NCBI GenBank assembly: GCA_013178275.1
Contig: JABLWZ010000006.1
Span: forward strand, 303,151-367,150
Direction: 5' to 3'
From: Bacillota bacterium
GTDB lineage: Bacteria > Bacillota > Ch66 > Ch109
DNA length: 64,000 nt
The position numbers were made by a program, and so were the translations under genes. The notes under the pieces are model-generated. The model was given only the letters and a program-made list of their open reading frames with translations. It had not been told where the DNA came from and searched no databases. Shown here piece by piece: positions 9,794 to 18,039 of this stretch (position 1 is its first letter; every line of letters starts with the position of its first letter).

Positions 9794-10156
9794 TTGCGGG
9801 TCATGCTGGTCGACGACGAATGCCCCTGCCTGGAGGAACTGGAGTACCTTCTTAAGAGCTTCAGCGATATAGAGGTCACGGGGTCTTATGCGAACCCCCT
9901 GGAGGCTCTGTCCGCCGCGGAGTCCTCACTGCCCGACTTGGTGTTTCTGGATATCGGTATGCCGTACCTCAGCGGGGTCGAGCTGGCGGAAAAGATCCAC
10001 CAGATCGACGATAAGGTGGCGGTGGTGTTCATAAGCGCCCACGCCAGCAATTTCAGCGGCATCAGGCTACGAAAGCCGTTCGAGTGTCTTCTGAAACCCA
10101 TGAGCCAGAAGAAACTGAACGCGGTAATGGAGAGGCTGAATGTAAAAAGGGTTTAA
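9794..10156 (+). CDS. Stand-alone receiver (single-domain response regulator)
   Basis: A 120-residue receiver with no output domain: acidic LVDDE, phosphoacceptor in LVFLDIGMPYLSG, switch VFISAH, conserved Lys in CLLKPM. I choose the TTG at 9794 because GGAGGAGGTGG (9777-9787) sits 6-7 bases before it and because the following residues (LRVMLVDDE) line up with the start of the upstream regulator (MRVMLIDDE). The ATG at 9749 would force the ribosome site to be translated as Gly-rich sequence. It resembles the receiver of the 1843-2961 regulator, so it may be a phosphate sink or competitor for the same kinase. It follows the surface-protein gene by 57 bases with no terminator between. Confidence 0.75.
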   Translation: MRVMLVDDECPCLEELEYLLKSFSDIEVTGSYANPLEALSAAESSLPDLVFLDIGMPYLSGVELAEKIHQIDDKVAVVFISAHASNFSGIRLRKPFECLLKPMSQKKLNAVMERLNVKRV

Positions 10157-10186
10157 ATCCCGGGTATCGGAAACAGTTAAGACCAA

Positions 10187-10222
10187 AACACCAGGGGTCC
10201 CAGCGGCTCCTGGTGTTGTTTT
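10187..10222 (+). terminator. Rho-independent terminator
   Basis: AACACCAGG (10187-10195) pairs with CCTGGTGTT (10209-10217), followed by GTTTTA. It ends the surface-protein and receiver unit and lies between it and the convergent ABC permease. Confidence 0.75.
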
Positions 10223-10260
10223 ATACGTTCACCGCACTTTGTACATGTGAAGGGCGGCAT

Positions 10261-11079
10261 TCAGTACGCGGCTCTCGGGTAGACCCGGGTGGCGATCGCC
10301 AGGAGCGCCAGCATGGTCAGCACCAGGACCGCCAGGTCCGTGCCGCACCTCGACAGGTCCCCGCTGATCAGGAGCGACCTCATTAAATCGACGATGTAGG
10401 TAAGCGGGTTCACCTTGGCCAGGACCTTGAGCCAGGCGGGCATGACCTCGATCGGGTAGAGCGCGTTCGAAGCGAAGAACAGGGGCATGGTGAAGAGCTG
10501 TCCAAAACCCATGAACCTCTCGCGGGTTTTGAGCAGCGCCGCCAGGATCATGGAGAGGCTGGAAAAGAGCACCGAGCCGAACACTATAGTGACCATCACC
10601 GCGATCAGGTTGAACGCCCCCCAGCGCAGAGGGATACCCACCAGCAAGGCCAGCAGCAGTATAAAAACCACCTGGGTAAGGGACCTGAAACCCGCCGCCA
10701 GCGCCTTGCCGAGGACGAACACGTTCCTGGGCAGCGGCAGCGCCAGCAGCTTCTGCAGGAGTCCCAGGTCCCGCTCCCAGATGATCGAGATGCCGAAAAA
10801 TATCGAGATAAACAGCATGGACTGGGCCAGAACCCCGGGGATCAGGAAGGACTGGTAGGGGACTCCCCCGGTCGATATCACCTGGAACCTTCCCAGCGCC
10901 CCGCCGAACACGAAGAGCCACAGCACGGGCTGAAGGGCGCGGGTCACCAGTTCCGTTGGGTCGTGCAGCACCTTGCGGATGTCCATCTCCAGTATCGCCA
11001 TCGTCCCCCGGAACCAGTTGGAGACCAAACCCTTTTCAGCCGAGCCTTCGGGCCAGTCTGCGGGTTCGTTTAAGCTCAC
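10261..11079 (-). CDS. ABC-2 type exporter permease
   Basis: Membrane subunit of the DrrA/DrrB-like exporter whose ATPase lies immediately upstream. The 272-residue protein has about six hydrophobic segments and the ABC2_membrane pattern (short cytoplasmic N-terminus, GTMAILEMDIRKVLHDP, then WLFVFGGALG, and late LFFASNALYPIEVMPAWL, a family hallmark). I place the start at GTG 11079, which has AGAGGGGAA just upstream and overlaps the end of the ATPase gene by 44 bases; an ATG at 11130 would overlap by 95. It likely exports a drug or lipid; no substrate can be read from the sequence. Confidence 0.82.
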   Translation of the reverse strand: MSLNEPADWPEGSAEKGLVSNWFRGTMAILEMDIRKVLHDPTELVTRALQPVLWLFVFGGALGRFQVISTGGVPYQSFLIPGVLAQSMLFISIFFGISIIWERDLGLLQKLLALPLPRNVFVLGKALAAGFRSLTQVVFILLLALLVGIPLRWGAFNLIAVMVTIVFGSVLFSSLSMILAALLKTRERFMGFGQLFTMPLFFASNALYPIEVMPAWLKVLAKVNPLTYIVDLMRSLLISGDLSRCGTDLAVLVLTMLALLAIATRVYPRAAY

Positions 11080-11842
11080 GGAAATTCCCCTCTCTCTCGT
11101 AGTCGCCCCCGGTGAAGAACCGGAAGGCATCTTCCAGGGTGGCCCCCGCTTTCCCGGTCGCCGCCTTCAGCTCGTCGGGGGTGCCGACCACCGCCAGCCG
11201 GCCGTGGTTCATGATGGCGACCCGGCCGCACAGCGCTTCCGCCTCCTCCATGTAGTGGGTAGTCAGGAGGATGGTGAGCGATGTCTCCCGGCTCAGTCCG
11301 CCGAGCAGCTCCCATACGGTGCCCCTCGCCACCGGGTCCAGACCGATGGTGGGCTCATCCAGAAACAGGATGCGGGGCTGGATCAGCATCGCCTGACCGA
11401 TCTCCAGGCGCCTCACCATCCCCCCCGAATAGTAACGGACCCGCTTGTCAGCAGCCTCCTCCAGTCCCATCCGGGACAGGACCTGGTTTATCTTCTCCCG
11501 GCGCGAGGACCGGGGGATACCCACCAGCTTGGCGAAGACCAATAGATTTTCGAACCCGGTCAGGTCACCATCCGCCGACAGGGCCTGAGGGACGTACCCG
11601 ATCAGCTTCCTCACCCGCTCGGGCCGCTTGCGGACATTATGGCCGAAGACCCGGGCCTCACCGCTGGTCTGCGGAAGGATGGTGGTCAACATGCGGATGG
11701 TGGTGGTCTTCCCCGCCCCGTTCGGGCCTACCAGTCCGAAGATCTCGCCCTCATTTATCGTAAGGTCTATCCCGTCCACGGCCCAGTTGTCCCCGAACGA
11801 CTTGCTGAGTTTTTCCGCTTCCACCGCCGCACGCTGGTTCAA
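11036..11842 (-). CDS. ABC exporter ATP-binding protein (DrrA/CcmA-like)
   Basis: A 268-residue ATPase: Walker A GPNGAGKTTTIRML, Q-loop region YVPQALSADGDLTG, signature YSGGMVRRLEIGQAM, Walker B ILFLDEPTIGLDP, switch His in LLTTHYMEEAE. It powers the permease translated from the overlapping downstream gene. Sequence around the signature places it with multidrug or antibiotic exporters rather than importers, and no solute-binding protein is nearby. It is the first gene of a two-gene reverse-strand operon whose promoter must lie in the repeat-bearing gap above 11843. Confidence 0.9.
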   Translation of the reverse strand: MNQRAAVEAEKLSKSFGDNWAVDGIDLTINEGEIFGLVGPNGAGKTTTIRMLTTILPQTSGEARVFGHNVRKRPERVRKLIGYVPQALSADGDLTGFENLLVFAKLVGIPRSSRREKINQVLSRMGLEEAADKRVRYYSGGMVRRLEIGQAMLIQPRILFLDEPTIGLDPVARGTVWELLGGLSRETSLTILLTTHYMEEAEALCGRVAIMNHGRLAVVGTPDELKAATGKAGATLEDAFRFFTGGDYEREGNFRELKRTRRLARRLG

Positions 11843-11904
11843 TCTATTTCACCCCGCTGCTCGATTCTATTCCCAAAACAATTATAAACCGGAAATGGCT
11901 TTTT

Positions 11905-12063
11905 CACGCTATCGGAAAGTATATACAGGGAACTTTCCGATGCAAGCAAGTGCACTCCGAAGCAAGTGCAACTATGGTTCCTGCCTTCGGCAGTAACCTA
12001 GTTTTCTTCGCAGCTATGGTTCCCGCCTTCGCCAGAGGCTTGGCGGTAGCCAAGTTTTCTTCT
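11905..12063 (+). repeat. Composite intergenic repeat, copy 1
   Basis: About 160 bp, closely matched in inverted orientation by 35883-36055. Modules in the + direction: a hairpin (ATCGGAAAGT at 11911-11920 pairing with ACTTTCCGAT at 11932-11941); one 16-base unit GCACTCCGAAGCAAGT; then two tandem hairpin-forming units that begin GCAACTATGGTTCC and GCAGCTATGGTTCC and both end in AGTTTTCTTC. It lies between the divergent ABC ATPase and MarR genes. No protein is encoded. Confidence 0.85.
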
Positions 12064-12072
12064 TTAAATATG

Positions 12073-12105
12073 GTAAATATATATTAATTGTAAATATTTA
12101 TTTAC
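12073..12105 (+). promoter_or_regulatory. AT-rich inverted repeat, candidate MarR operator
   Basis: GTAAATA at 12073-12079 is mirrored by TATTTATTTAC ending at 12105. It overlaps the -35 element of the promoter of the marR-like gene, the usual position of an autorepressor site in this family. Binding is inference. Confidence 0.4.
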
Positions 12106-12129
12106 TTTTTTCGCCGGTCTATTTATACT
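12101..12129 (+). promoter_or_regulatory. Sigma-A-type promoter of the MarR/ABC exporter operon
   Basis: TTTACT (12101-12106), a 17-bp spacer, and TATACT (12124-12129). The start site would fall near 12136, just ahead of the AGGTGG ribosome site of the MarR gene. Confidence 0.5.
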
Positions 12130-12163
12130 GAGAAGCAGCTATCACAAACCAGGTGGTGATTAC

Positions 12164-12601
12164 ATGAGCAGCCACGACAACGTGGTAGACGAGTTTCTCA
12201 CGCTGCTGGGATTCATGCGGGAAAGGTTCTTTCGCCCGGCCACCCAGATGACCCGCAACTGGCTCAGCCCGGGCCAGTTTCACGCCTTGGTCATACTGGA
12301 TAAAAACGGCCCGATGTCCATGTCCGAACTCGCGGGAGAGATGAAGGTCTCCAAGCAGCAGCTGACCCCCCTCATCAACAAACTGATCGACAGCGGACTG
12401 GCGGCCCGGAAAACCGACGAAAGCGACCGGCGGATCATCCGCATCGAGATCACCGATAGCGGCGGGGACAAGGTCCATTCTCTGATGACCGAGATGAGAC
12501 AGCGGTTCAGAAAGCGGATCCAGGTTCTCCCCGAGCACGAACTGGCCGAACTCGATCAGATGTTAAAGCGGATCAAGGAAATCTTAAGCCACATCGACTG
12601 A
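12164..12601 (+). CDS. MarR-family transcriptional regulator
   Basis: A 145-residue winged-helix regulator: helix-turn-helix about residues 45-75 (MSMSELAGEMKVSKQQLTPL), wing with the typical DESDRRIIRIEIT motif (about 85-97), and long dimerisation helices at both ends. AGGTGG lies upstream of the ATG. It is the first gene of a run with a membrane-fusion protein and two ABC exporter subunits, so it most likely represses this efflux operon and is released by a substrate, as in many MarR-controlled pumps. An AT-rich inverted repeat overlaps its promoter. Confidence 0.88.
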   Translation: MSSHDNVVDEFLTLLGFMRERFFRPATQMTRNWLSPGQFHALVILDKNGPMSMSELAGEMKVSKQQLTPLINKLIDSGLAARKTDESDRRIIRIEITDSGGDKVHSLMTEMRQRFRKRIQVLPEHELAELDQMLKRIKEILSHID

Positions 12602-12640
12602 TTCGTCATTCAAATAAATTTTTAAGGGTGGGCGATTCTT

Positions 12641-13306
12641 GTGCAAAAGATCAGGAAGGTTTTAATCACCGTCGTCATACTGGTCCTTACCGTCGGGGCG
12701 GCAGCCCTCTCTTATTACACCTATGAAAGCCGGTACTTCTTTACCACCGAGGACGCCCAGGTGACAGCCAGGATGGTGGCCCTTACCCCCGAGGTCACCG
12801 GTAAGCTGCGCAACTGGGAGGTCAGGGAAGGCGACTACGTGAGGTCAGGGCAGGTACTGGGGACCCAGGACGTGAACAACTCGGCCTCCAGCCCCTCGGC
12901 CGCGCTCACCAACGCGGAGATCAAATCCCCCATAGACGGCAAGGTCATCCAGACCAACGTGGTCAAGGGCCAGGTCGTGGCACCCGGGCTGGAGATTGCC
13001 ACCATCGCTGACACCTCGAACGTGTACATCAAGGCCAATATCGAGGAGACGGACATCTTCAGGATACAGCCCGGCCAGCCGGTCGACATCAGGATCGACG
13101 CCTACCCGGGCCGGGAGTTCAAGGGCTTGGTAAGGAGCATCGGCCAGGCCACCAACTCGGCCTTCAGCCAGTTCCCATCGCTGAACACCAGCGGTACCTT
13201 CTCCAAGGTGACCCAGCTGATCCCGGTCGAGATCACCCTGCTGGACGTGGATAACCTGCCTCTGATGATAGGGATGAACGCCACGGTCAAGATTCATATC
13301 CGATAG
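12641..13306 (+). CDS. HlyD/EmrA-like membrane-fusion (adaptor) protein, short form
   Basis: A 221-residue protein with one N-terminal membrane segment (about 8-25), then a biotinyl-lipoyl half motif (ALTPEVTGKLRNWEVREGD, about 46-65), directly followed by the second lipoyl half (AEIKSPIDGKVIQTNVVKGQ) and a beta-barrel domain (VYIKANIEETDIFRIQPGQ onward). The long coiled-coil hairpin that normally separates the lipoyl halves is missing, so it cannot reach an outer-membrane channel and suits a Gram-positive pump. The start is GTG 12641 with AAGGGTGGG upstream. It sits between the MarR gene and the ABC subunits. Confidence 0.8.
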   Translation: MQKIRKVLITVVILVLTVGAAALSYYTYESRYFFTTEDAQVTARMVALTPEVTGKLRNWEVREGDYVRSGQVLGTQDVNNSASSPSAALTNAEIKSPIDGKVIQTNVVKGQVVAPGLEIATIADTSNVYIKANIEETDIFRIQPGQPVDIRIDAYPGREFKGLVRSIGQATNSAFSQFPSLNTSGTFSKVTQLIPVEITLLDVDNLPLMIGMNATVKIHIR

Positions 13307-13352
13307 GGTTTCAGGTAACGTTCGATTTTAACCCGGGTGGAGATGGATAAGC

Positions 13353-15080
13353 ATGCTCAGACTGTTCCGTTACTTAAAACCTTATTCCTGGGCCCTGTTC
13401 TGCGTCGTGGGGTTCCTTTTCGCGCAGTCCATCGCCGAACTCTACCTCCCCACCCTGATGTCCGACGTCGTGAACAACGGCATGATGAAGGGAGACACGG
13501 GCTACATCTGGAGGTACGGCAGCTACATGCTGCTGGTGGCCCTGGTCAGTAGCGCCTGCTCCGTCGCGGGCAGCTTCCTGTCGGCGATCATCGGGATGGG
13601 CTTCGGCCGGGATACCCGGGACCGGGTCTTCTCCCGGGTGGAAAGCTACTCCCTGCACGAGATAGACAAGATCGGGACCGCCTCCCTCATCACCAGGACC
13701 ACCAACGACATCATCCAGGTCCAGACCCTGCTGATAATGGGCCTGCGCTTCATGGTGGTCGCCCCCATCATGTGCGTCGGGGGCCTCATCATGGCCTACT
13801 CCAAGGACCACTACCTGACCCGGATACTGGCCGTGGTTCTGCCCTTCATGCTGATCTTCATCATGGCGGTCGCCACCTCGATCGTGCCGCTGTTCAAGTC
13901 TTTACAGGCCAAACTGGACAGGGTAAACCTGGTCCTCAGGGAGAACCTGACCGGGATACGGGTCATCCGTGCCTTCAACCGGCTCGCCAGCGAGACCCGG
14001 CGCTTCGAGGCGGCCAACCGCGACCTAACCGACACCTCCATCAGGGTCAATAAGATCATGGCGGTGATGCAGCCGACCATGATAATCCTGTTCAATTTCA
14101 CCTCCATCGCCATCATCTGGTTCGGGGGAGTGCGCATCAGCCAGAACAGCATGCAGATAGGCGACATGATGGCGTTCCTCCAGTACGCCATGCAGATCAT
14201 GTTCTCCATCATCATGGTCACCATCATGTTCGTCATGGTCCCACGGGCGGAGGCGTCCGCGGTGCGGATAAACGAGGTCCTGGACATGCAGCCCGAGATA
14301 GTGGACCCGACTACACCCGTAAAGACCGACGGGCAGCGCGGCTTTGTGGAGTTCCAGGACGTGACCTTCAGCTACCCGGGGGCGGAACTGCCGGCTATCA
14401 GCGGCATCACCTTCTCCGCCCGTCCGGGCGAGGTCACCGCCATCATCGGCGGGACCGGCTCGGGCAAGTCGACCCTGATCAGCCTGATCCCCAGGTTTTA
14501 CGATACCGACAGCGGCCGGGTACTGGTAGACGGGCTGGATGTAAGGGAGATGACCCAGCGGGACCTCCGGGACCGGATAGGTTTCGTCCCCCAGACCCCG
14601 ATCCTGTTCAGCGGGACCATCTCGGAAAACATCCGTTTCGGAAAGGAAGACGCCACCGACGAAGAGGTGGTGCACGCGGCAGAGGTAGCCCAGGCCAGCG
14701 ACTTCATCGACTCGATGCCCGAAGGCTACCGGTCGATGATCGCCCAGGGCGGCACCAATCTTTCCGGCGGGCAGAAGCAGAGGCTCTCCATCGCCCGCGC
14801 GCTGGTGCGCCGCCCCTGGATCTACATCCTGGACGACAGCTTCTCCGCCCTGGACTTCAAGACCGATGCCCGCCTCAGGACGGCGCTGAAGAAAGAGATA
14901 GCGGACTCGACCGTGATACTCGTCGCCCAGCGGGTCAGCACCGTCATGGACGCCGACCGCATCATCGTCCTGGACGACGGGCAGATAATGGGCATCGGCA
15001 GGCACCGGGAGCTGATGGCCGCCTGCGAGGTTTACCGGGAGATAGTGTACTCACAGCTGTCCGAAGAGGAGATCGCATAA
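13353..15080 (+). CDS. Heterodimeric ABC exporter, degenerate-site subunit
   Basis: A 575-residue fusion of a six-helix transmembrane domain (about 1-320) and an ATPase (about 335-575). Walker A GGTGSGKSTLISL, canonical signature LSGGQKQRLSIARAL, but Walker B ends ILDDSFSALD: the catalytic Glu is Asp. That is the pattern of TM287/BmrC/LmrC-type subunits whose own site hydrolyses ATP poorly. The partner is the next gene, three bases downstream. It probably exports hydrophobic drugs or lipids, with regulation by the MarR protein at the head of the operon. Confidence 0.9.
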   Translation: MLRLFRYLKPYSWALFCVVGFLFAQSIAELYLPTLMSDVVNNGMMKGDTGYIWRYGSYMLLVALVSSACSVAGSFLSAIIGMGFGRDTRDRVFSRVESYSLHEIDKIGTASLITRTTNDIIQVQTLLIMGLRFMVVAPIMCVGGLIMAYSKDHYLTRILAVVLPFMLIFIMAVATSIVPLFKSLQAKLDRVNLVLRENLTGIRVIRAFNRLASETRRFEAANRDLTDTSIRVNKIMAVMQPTMIILFNFTSIAIIWFGGVRISQNSMQIGDMMAFLQYAMQIMFSIIMVTIMFVMVPRAEASAVRINEVLDMQPEIVDPTTPVKTDGQRGFVEFQDVTFSYPGAELPAISGITFSARPGEVTAIIGGTGSGKSTLISLIPRFYDTDSGRVLVDGLDVREMTQRDLRDRIGFVPQTPILFSGTISENIRFGKEDATDEEVVHAAEVAQASDFIDSMPEGYRSMIAQGGTNLSGGQKQRLSIARALVRRPWIYILDDSFSALDFKTDARLRTALKKEIADSTVILVAQRVSTVMDADRIIVLDDGQIMGIGRHRELMAACEVYREIVYSQLSEEEIA

Positions 15081-15083
15081 TTA

Positions 15084-17027
15084 ATGAGCGAACAGAACTC
15101 GACCCGAAGAGAACCGCCGCGGAGAGGTCCAGGCGGCCATCCGTTGGGACAGCCAGTAGAAAAGGCCAAAGACTTCACCGGGACCCTGAAACGGCTGGCC
15201 GACTTTTTAAGGCCGGAGCGGTACCGGTTTCTAACCGTGCTCTTCCTGGCCATAGCCAGCACCGTCTTCTCCATAGTGGGCCCGAAGGTCCTGGGCATGG
15301 CCACCACCAAGCTGGGTGAAGGGATACTGGCCAGGTACGCCTACCTCACCCGGCTGTACTACGCGATCGACCACAACCTGCCGGCCACGGTCATCAGCGA
15401 GCTGAAGAAGCAGCAGATCCCCCTCTTCGACCTGGGGTACATCGGCAGAATACTTCTCATAATGATCGGGCTCTACCTGATCAGCGCCCTGTGCAGCTAT
15501 ATCATGGCCTATATCATGTCGAGCGTTTCCCAGAACACCGTTTACCGCATGCGCAACCAGGTGAAGTCCAAGCTCGACCGCCTTCCGCTGAAGTACTTCG
15601 ACCAACGGACCCACGGCGAGATACTGAGCCGGGTCACCAACGACATGGACACCATAGCCAACACCCTGCAGCAGAGCCTTACCCAGCTGATAACCTCGTT
15701 TGTCACGGTTATCGGCATCCTGGTCATGATGCTGACCATCAGCCCGGTCATGACCCTGATCGCGATGTTCACGCTCCCCGCCAGCACGGCGATAACCGCG
15801 TTGATCGCCAAGAACTCCCAGAAGTTCTTCGCCGAGCAGCAGAAGACCCTGGGGAACCTGAACGGCCACGTCGAGGAGATGTTCTCGGGGCACAAGATAG
15901 TCAAGGCCTTTGGGCGCGAGGAGGAATCCATCAGCAAGTTCAAGGAGATAAACGCCAGACTCTACCAGGTCGGCTGGAAGGCCCAGTTCATCTCCGGGAT
16001 CATCTTCCCCGCCCTCAACTTCGTGAACAACGTCGGCTACGTCATGGTATGCGTAGCGGGGGGCCTGCTGGTGGCCCGGAAGGTGATAGAGATCGGCGAC
16101 GTGCAGGCCTTCATCCAGTATATGCGTCAGTTCACCCAGCCCATCATCCAGCTGGCCAACATTGCCAACGTGCTGCAGTCGACCGTAGCCGCGGCAGAGC
16201 GGGTATTTGAGGTCCTGGACGAGGAGGAGCAGGTCCCGGATCCGGAAGACTCCAAGATCATCCCCTTCCCCCGGGGCAACGTCCGGTTCGAGAACGTCAG
16301 GTTCGGCTACCGGGACGACGCCCCGCTGATGGAGGGCCTCTGCATCGACGTCGCCGAGGGCTGCACCATCGCCATCGTCGGACCCACCGGGGCGGGCAAG
16401 ACCACCCTGGTCAACCTGATCATGCGCTTCTACGAGGTCCAGGGCGGCCGGATAACCATCGACGGGGTGGACATCCGGGAGATCAAGCGGGGGGACCTGA
16501 GGACCATGTTCGGTATGGTGCTGCAGGACACCTGGCTCTTCAACGGGACCATCCGGGACAATATCGCCTACGGACGCGCGGGAGCCACCGAGGAGGAGAT
16601 AATCCAGGCGGCCAGGGCTGCCCACGCGCACCACTTCATCAAGACCCTGCCCGATGGATACGATACAGTGCTGAACGAGGAGGCCTCCAACATATCCCAG
16701 GGCCAGAAACAGCTTCTGACCATAGCCCGGGCGATACTCGCCGACCCAGCCATCCTGATACTCGACGAGGCCACCAGCAACGTCGACACCAGGACCGAGG
16801 TGCTGATCCAGCGGGCCATGAGCAACTTGATGCAGGGAAGAACCAACTTCGTTATAGCCCACCGGCTCTCGACCATCCGCGACGCGGGCCTGATCCTGGT
16901 CATGAACCACGGGGCCATCATCGAGCAGGGCAGCCATAAGGAACTTTTGGCCAGGGGAGGCTTCTACGCCGAACTCTACAACAGCCAGTTCACCGGCGGA
17001 GACTTAAACGGCCAGGCGGTCTCGTAA
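15084..17027 (+). CDS. Heterodimeric ABC exporter, catalytic subunit
   Basis: A 647-residue ABC exporter half. An N-terminal hydrophilic extension (about 1-45) precedes a transmembrane domain (about 50-390; a longer loop near residues 75-115 is usual for the TM288/BmrD/LmrD side) and an ATPase. Walker A GPTGAGKTTLVNL, Walker B ILILDEATSNVDTRTE with the catalytic Glu present, signature ISQGQKQLLTIARAIL (variant). Together with the preceding subunit this gives one canonical and one degenerate ATP site. The ATG at 15084 follows the previous stop by three bases. Confidence 0.9.
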   Translation: MSEQNSTRREPPRRGPGGHPLGQPVEKAKDFTGTLKRLADFLRPERYRFLTVLFLAIASTVFSIVGPKVLGMATTKLGEGILARYAYLTRLYYAIDHNLPATVISELKKQQIPLFDLGYIGRILLIMIGLYLISALCSYIMAYIMSSVSQNTVYRMRNQVKSKLDRLPLKYFDQRTHGEILSRVTNDMDTIANTLQQSLTQLITSFVTVIGILVMMLTISPVMTLIAMFTLPASTAITALIAKNSQKFFAEQQKTLGNLNGHVEEMFSGHKIVKAFGREEESISKFKEINARLYQVGWKAQFISGIIFPALNFVNNVGYVMVCVAGGLLVARKVIEIGDVQAFIQYMRQFTQPIIQLANIANVLQSTVAAAERVFEVLDEEEQVPDPEDSKIIPFPRGNVRFENVRFGYRDDAPLMEGLCIDVAEGCTIAIVGPTGAGKTTLVNLIMRFYEVQGGRITIDGVDIREIKRGDLRTMFGMVLQDTWLFNGTIRDNIAYGRAGATEEEIIQAARAAHAHHFIKTLPDGYDTVLNEEASNISQGQKQLLTIARAILADPAILILDEATSNVDTRTEVLIQRAMSNLMQGRTNFVIAHRLSTIRDAGLILVMNHGAIIEQGSHKELLARGGFYAELYNSQFTGGDLNGQAVS

Positions 17028-17081
17028 AATTTTTCTTTCGCAAGCAACTAAAACTGCAGCTTCTTATCATTTTTTGATACA

Positions 17082-17112
17082 AATCACCCTTCCGGGGTGA
17101 TTATTATTTTTC
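17082..17112 (+). terminator. Rho-independent terminator of the MarR/ABC operon
   Basis: AATCACCC (17082-17089), short loop, GGGTGATT (17095-17102), then TATTATTTTT. The arms resemble those of the terminator at 2984-3035. Confidence 0.75.
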
Positions 17113-17180
17113 ACACCAGGGCTATAATGGTCCAGGTATTACTAATATTACCGGTGTTTCAATCTAAAGGAGGTATGCCC

Positions 17181-17897
17181 GTGAAAAGAATGCTCAAAGC
17201 CCTGGCCTTAACCCTCGTCCTGGTTCTGGTTCTGTCAACGGCAGCGACAGCCGCCGGACCTCCAACGATCGTAATCAACGGCAAGACTATGAAGACCTCG
17301 GACCCCACAGTGATAGAGAACGGTCGCACCATGGTGCCGCTGCGGGCGATATTCTCCGAGCTGGGACAGCCCGTAAACTGGAACCCGGCCGACCGCTCCA
17401 TCACCTCGGGCAACATCTGGCTGCAGGTGAACAACCAGACCGCCTACGTAGGGGACACCGAAATCACTCTCGACGTGCCCGCCAAAATCATCAACGGCCG
17501 CACCTATGTACCCCTGAGGTTCATCGCCGACAGCCTGGGCAAAAACGTGAAATGGGTACCCGAGTCCAACCGGGTGGAGATCACCGAAAAGGCTGTAAAG
17601 CTTCCCCTTAGTATTGCGCTTGAAACGCCCCTGGAGGGCTCTTTCGAAGGCAACACCCTGGTCGTCAAGTTCGGTCTTAAGAACATCGGCCGTGGTTACA
17701 TCTCCAAGGTGAAGAGCGTAAAGCTGGAGGTCGACCGGGAAAACGGCATCGAAGTAGCAACCAAAACCTTTTACGACATCCCGCTGAATATAGCCCCGGG
17801 CGAGAAAAAGGTCGTTACCGTCAGGTTCGAGAACGTCACGCCCTTTAATGTCAACATCATCGGGATCCACGACTACAACAGCTTCGTTTTGGAGTAA
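17181..17897 (+). CDS. Secreted stalk-domain (copper amine oxidase N-like) protein
   Basis: A 238-residue exported protein. The start is GTG 17181: AAAGGAGG at 17167-17173 leaves 7 bases, whereas the ATG at 17175 is too close. A signal peptide (KALALTLVLVLVLSTAATAA) is followed by one complete Cu_amine_oxidN1 domain (about 28-140) with the paired hallmarks GRTMVPLRAIFSELG and GRTYVPLRFIADSLG. The C-terminal part (about 145-238, VKFGLKNIGRGYISKVKSVK) looks like an Ig-type beta domain. In Clostridia these domains occur on envelope proteins without any oxidase; no copper ligands or enzyme domain are present here. It stands alone, with its own terminator at 17920-17961. Confidence 0.8.
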   Translation: MKRMLKALALTLVLVLVLSTAATAAGPPTIVINGKTMKTSDPTVIENGRTMVPLRAIFSELGQPVNWNPADRSITSGNIWLQVNNQTAYVGDTEITLDVPAKIINGRTYVPLRFIADSLGKNVKWVPESNRVEITEKAVKLPLSIALETPLEGSFEGNTLVVKFGLKNIGRGYISKVKSVKLEVDRENGIEVATKTFYDIPLNIAPGEKKVVTVRFENVTPFNVNIIGIHDYNSFVLE

Positions 17898-17919
17898 AAT
17901 AAGCAGCGGGATTCTATTA

Positions 17920-17961
17920 GACGAAAGAGGTTGTCCTGCCAGATGGACAACCTCTTTCGTC
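17920..17961 (+). terminator. Strong hairpin terminator
   Basis: Perfect 17-bp arms (GACGAAAGAGGTTGTCC at 17920-17936 and its complement at 17945-17961) with an 8-base loop. No long U-run follows on the + strand; the stem itself ends U-rich. It ends the stalk-domain gene. Confidence 0.65.
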
Positions 17962-17981
17962 AATTATTGCATCTTTTGATA

Positions 17982-18014
17982 TATACAAAAAGAACGGGAA
18001 TAAACCCGTTCTTT
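17982..18014 (-). terminator. Rho-independent terminator of the 32-aa membrane protein gene
   Basis: Arms AAAGAACGGG (17989-17998) and CCCGTTCTTT (18005-18014); on the reverse strand they are followed by TTGTATATATC. It lies 26 bases after the small gene's stop. Confidence 0.7.
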
Positions 18015-18039
18015 CTGGATACCAGATATCCAGATGCGG

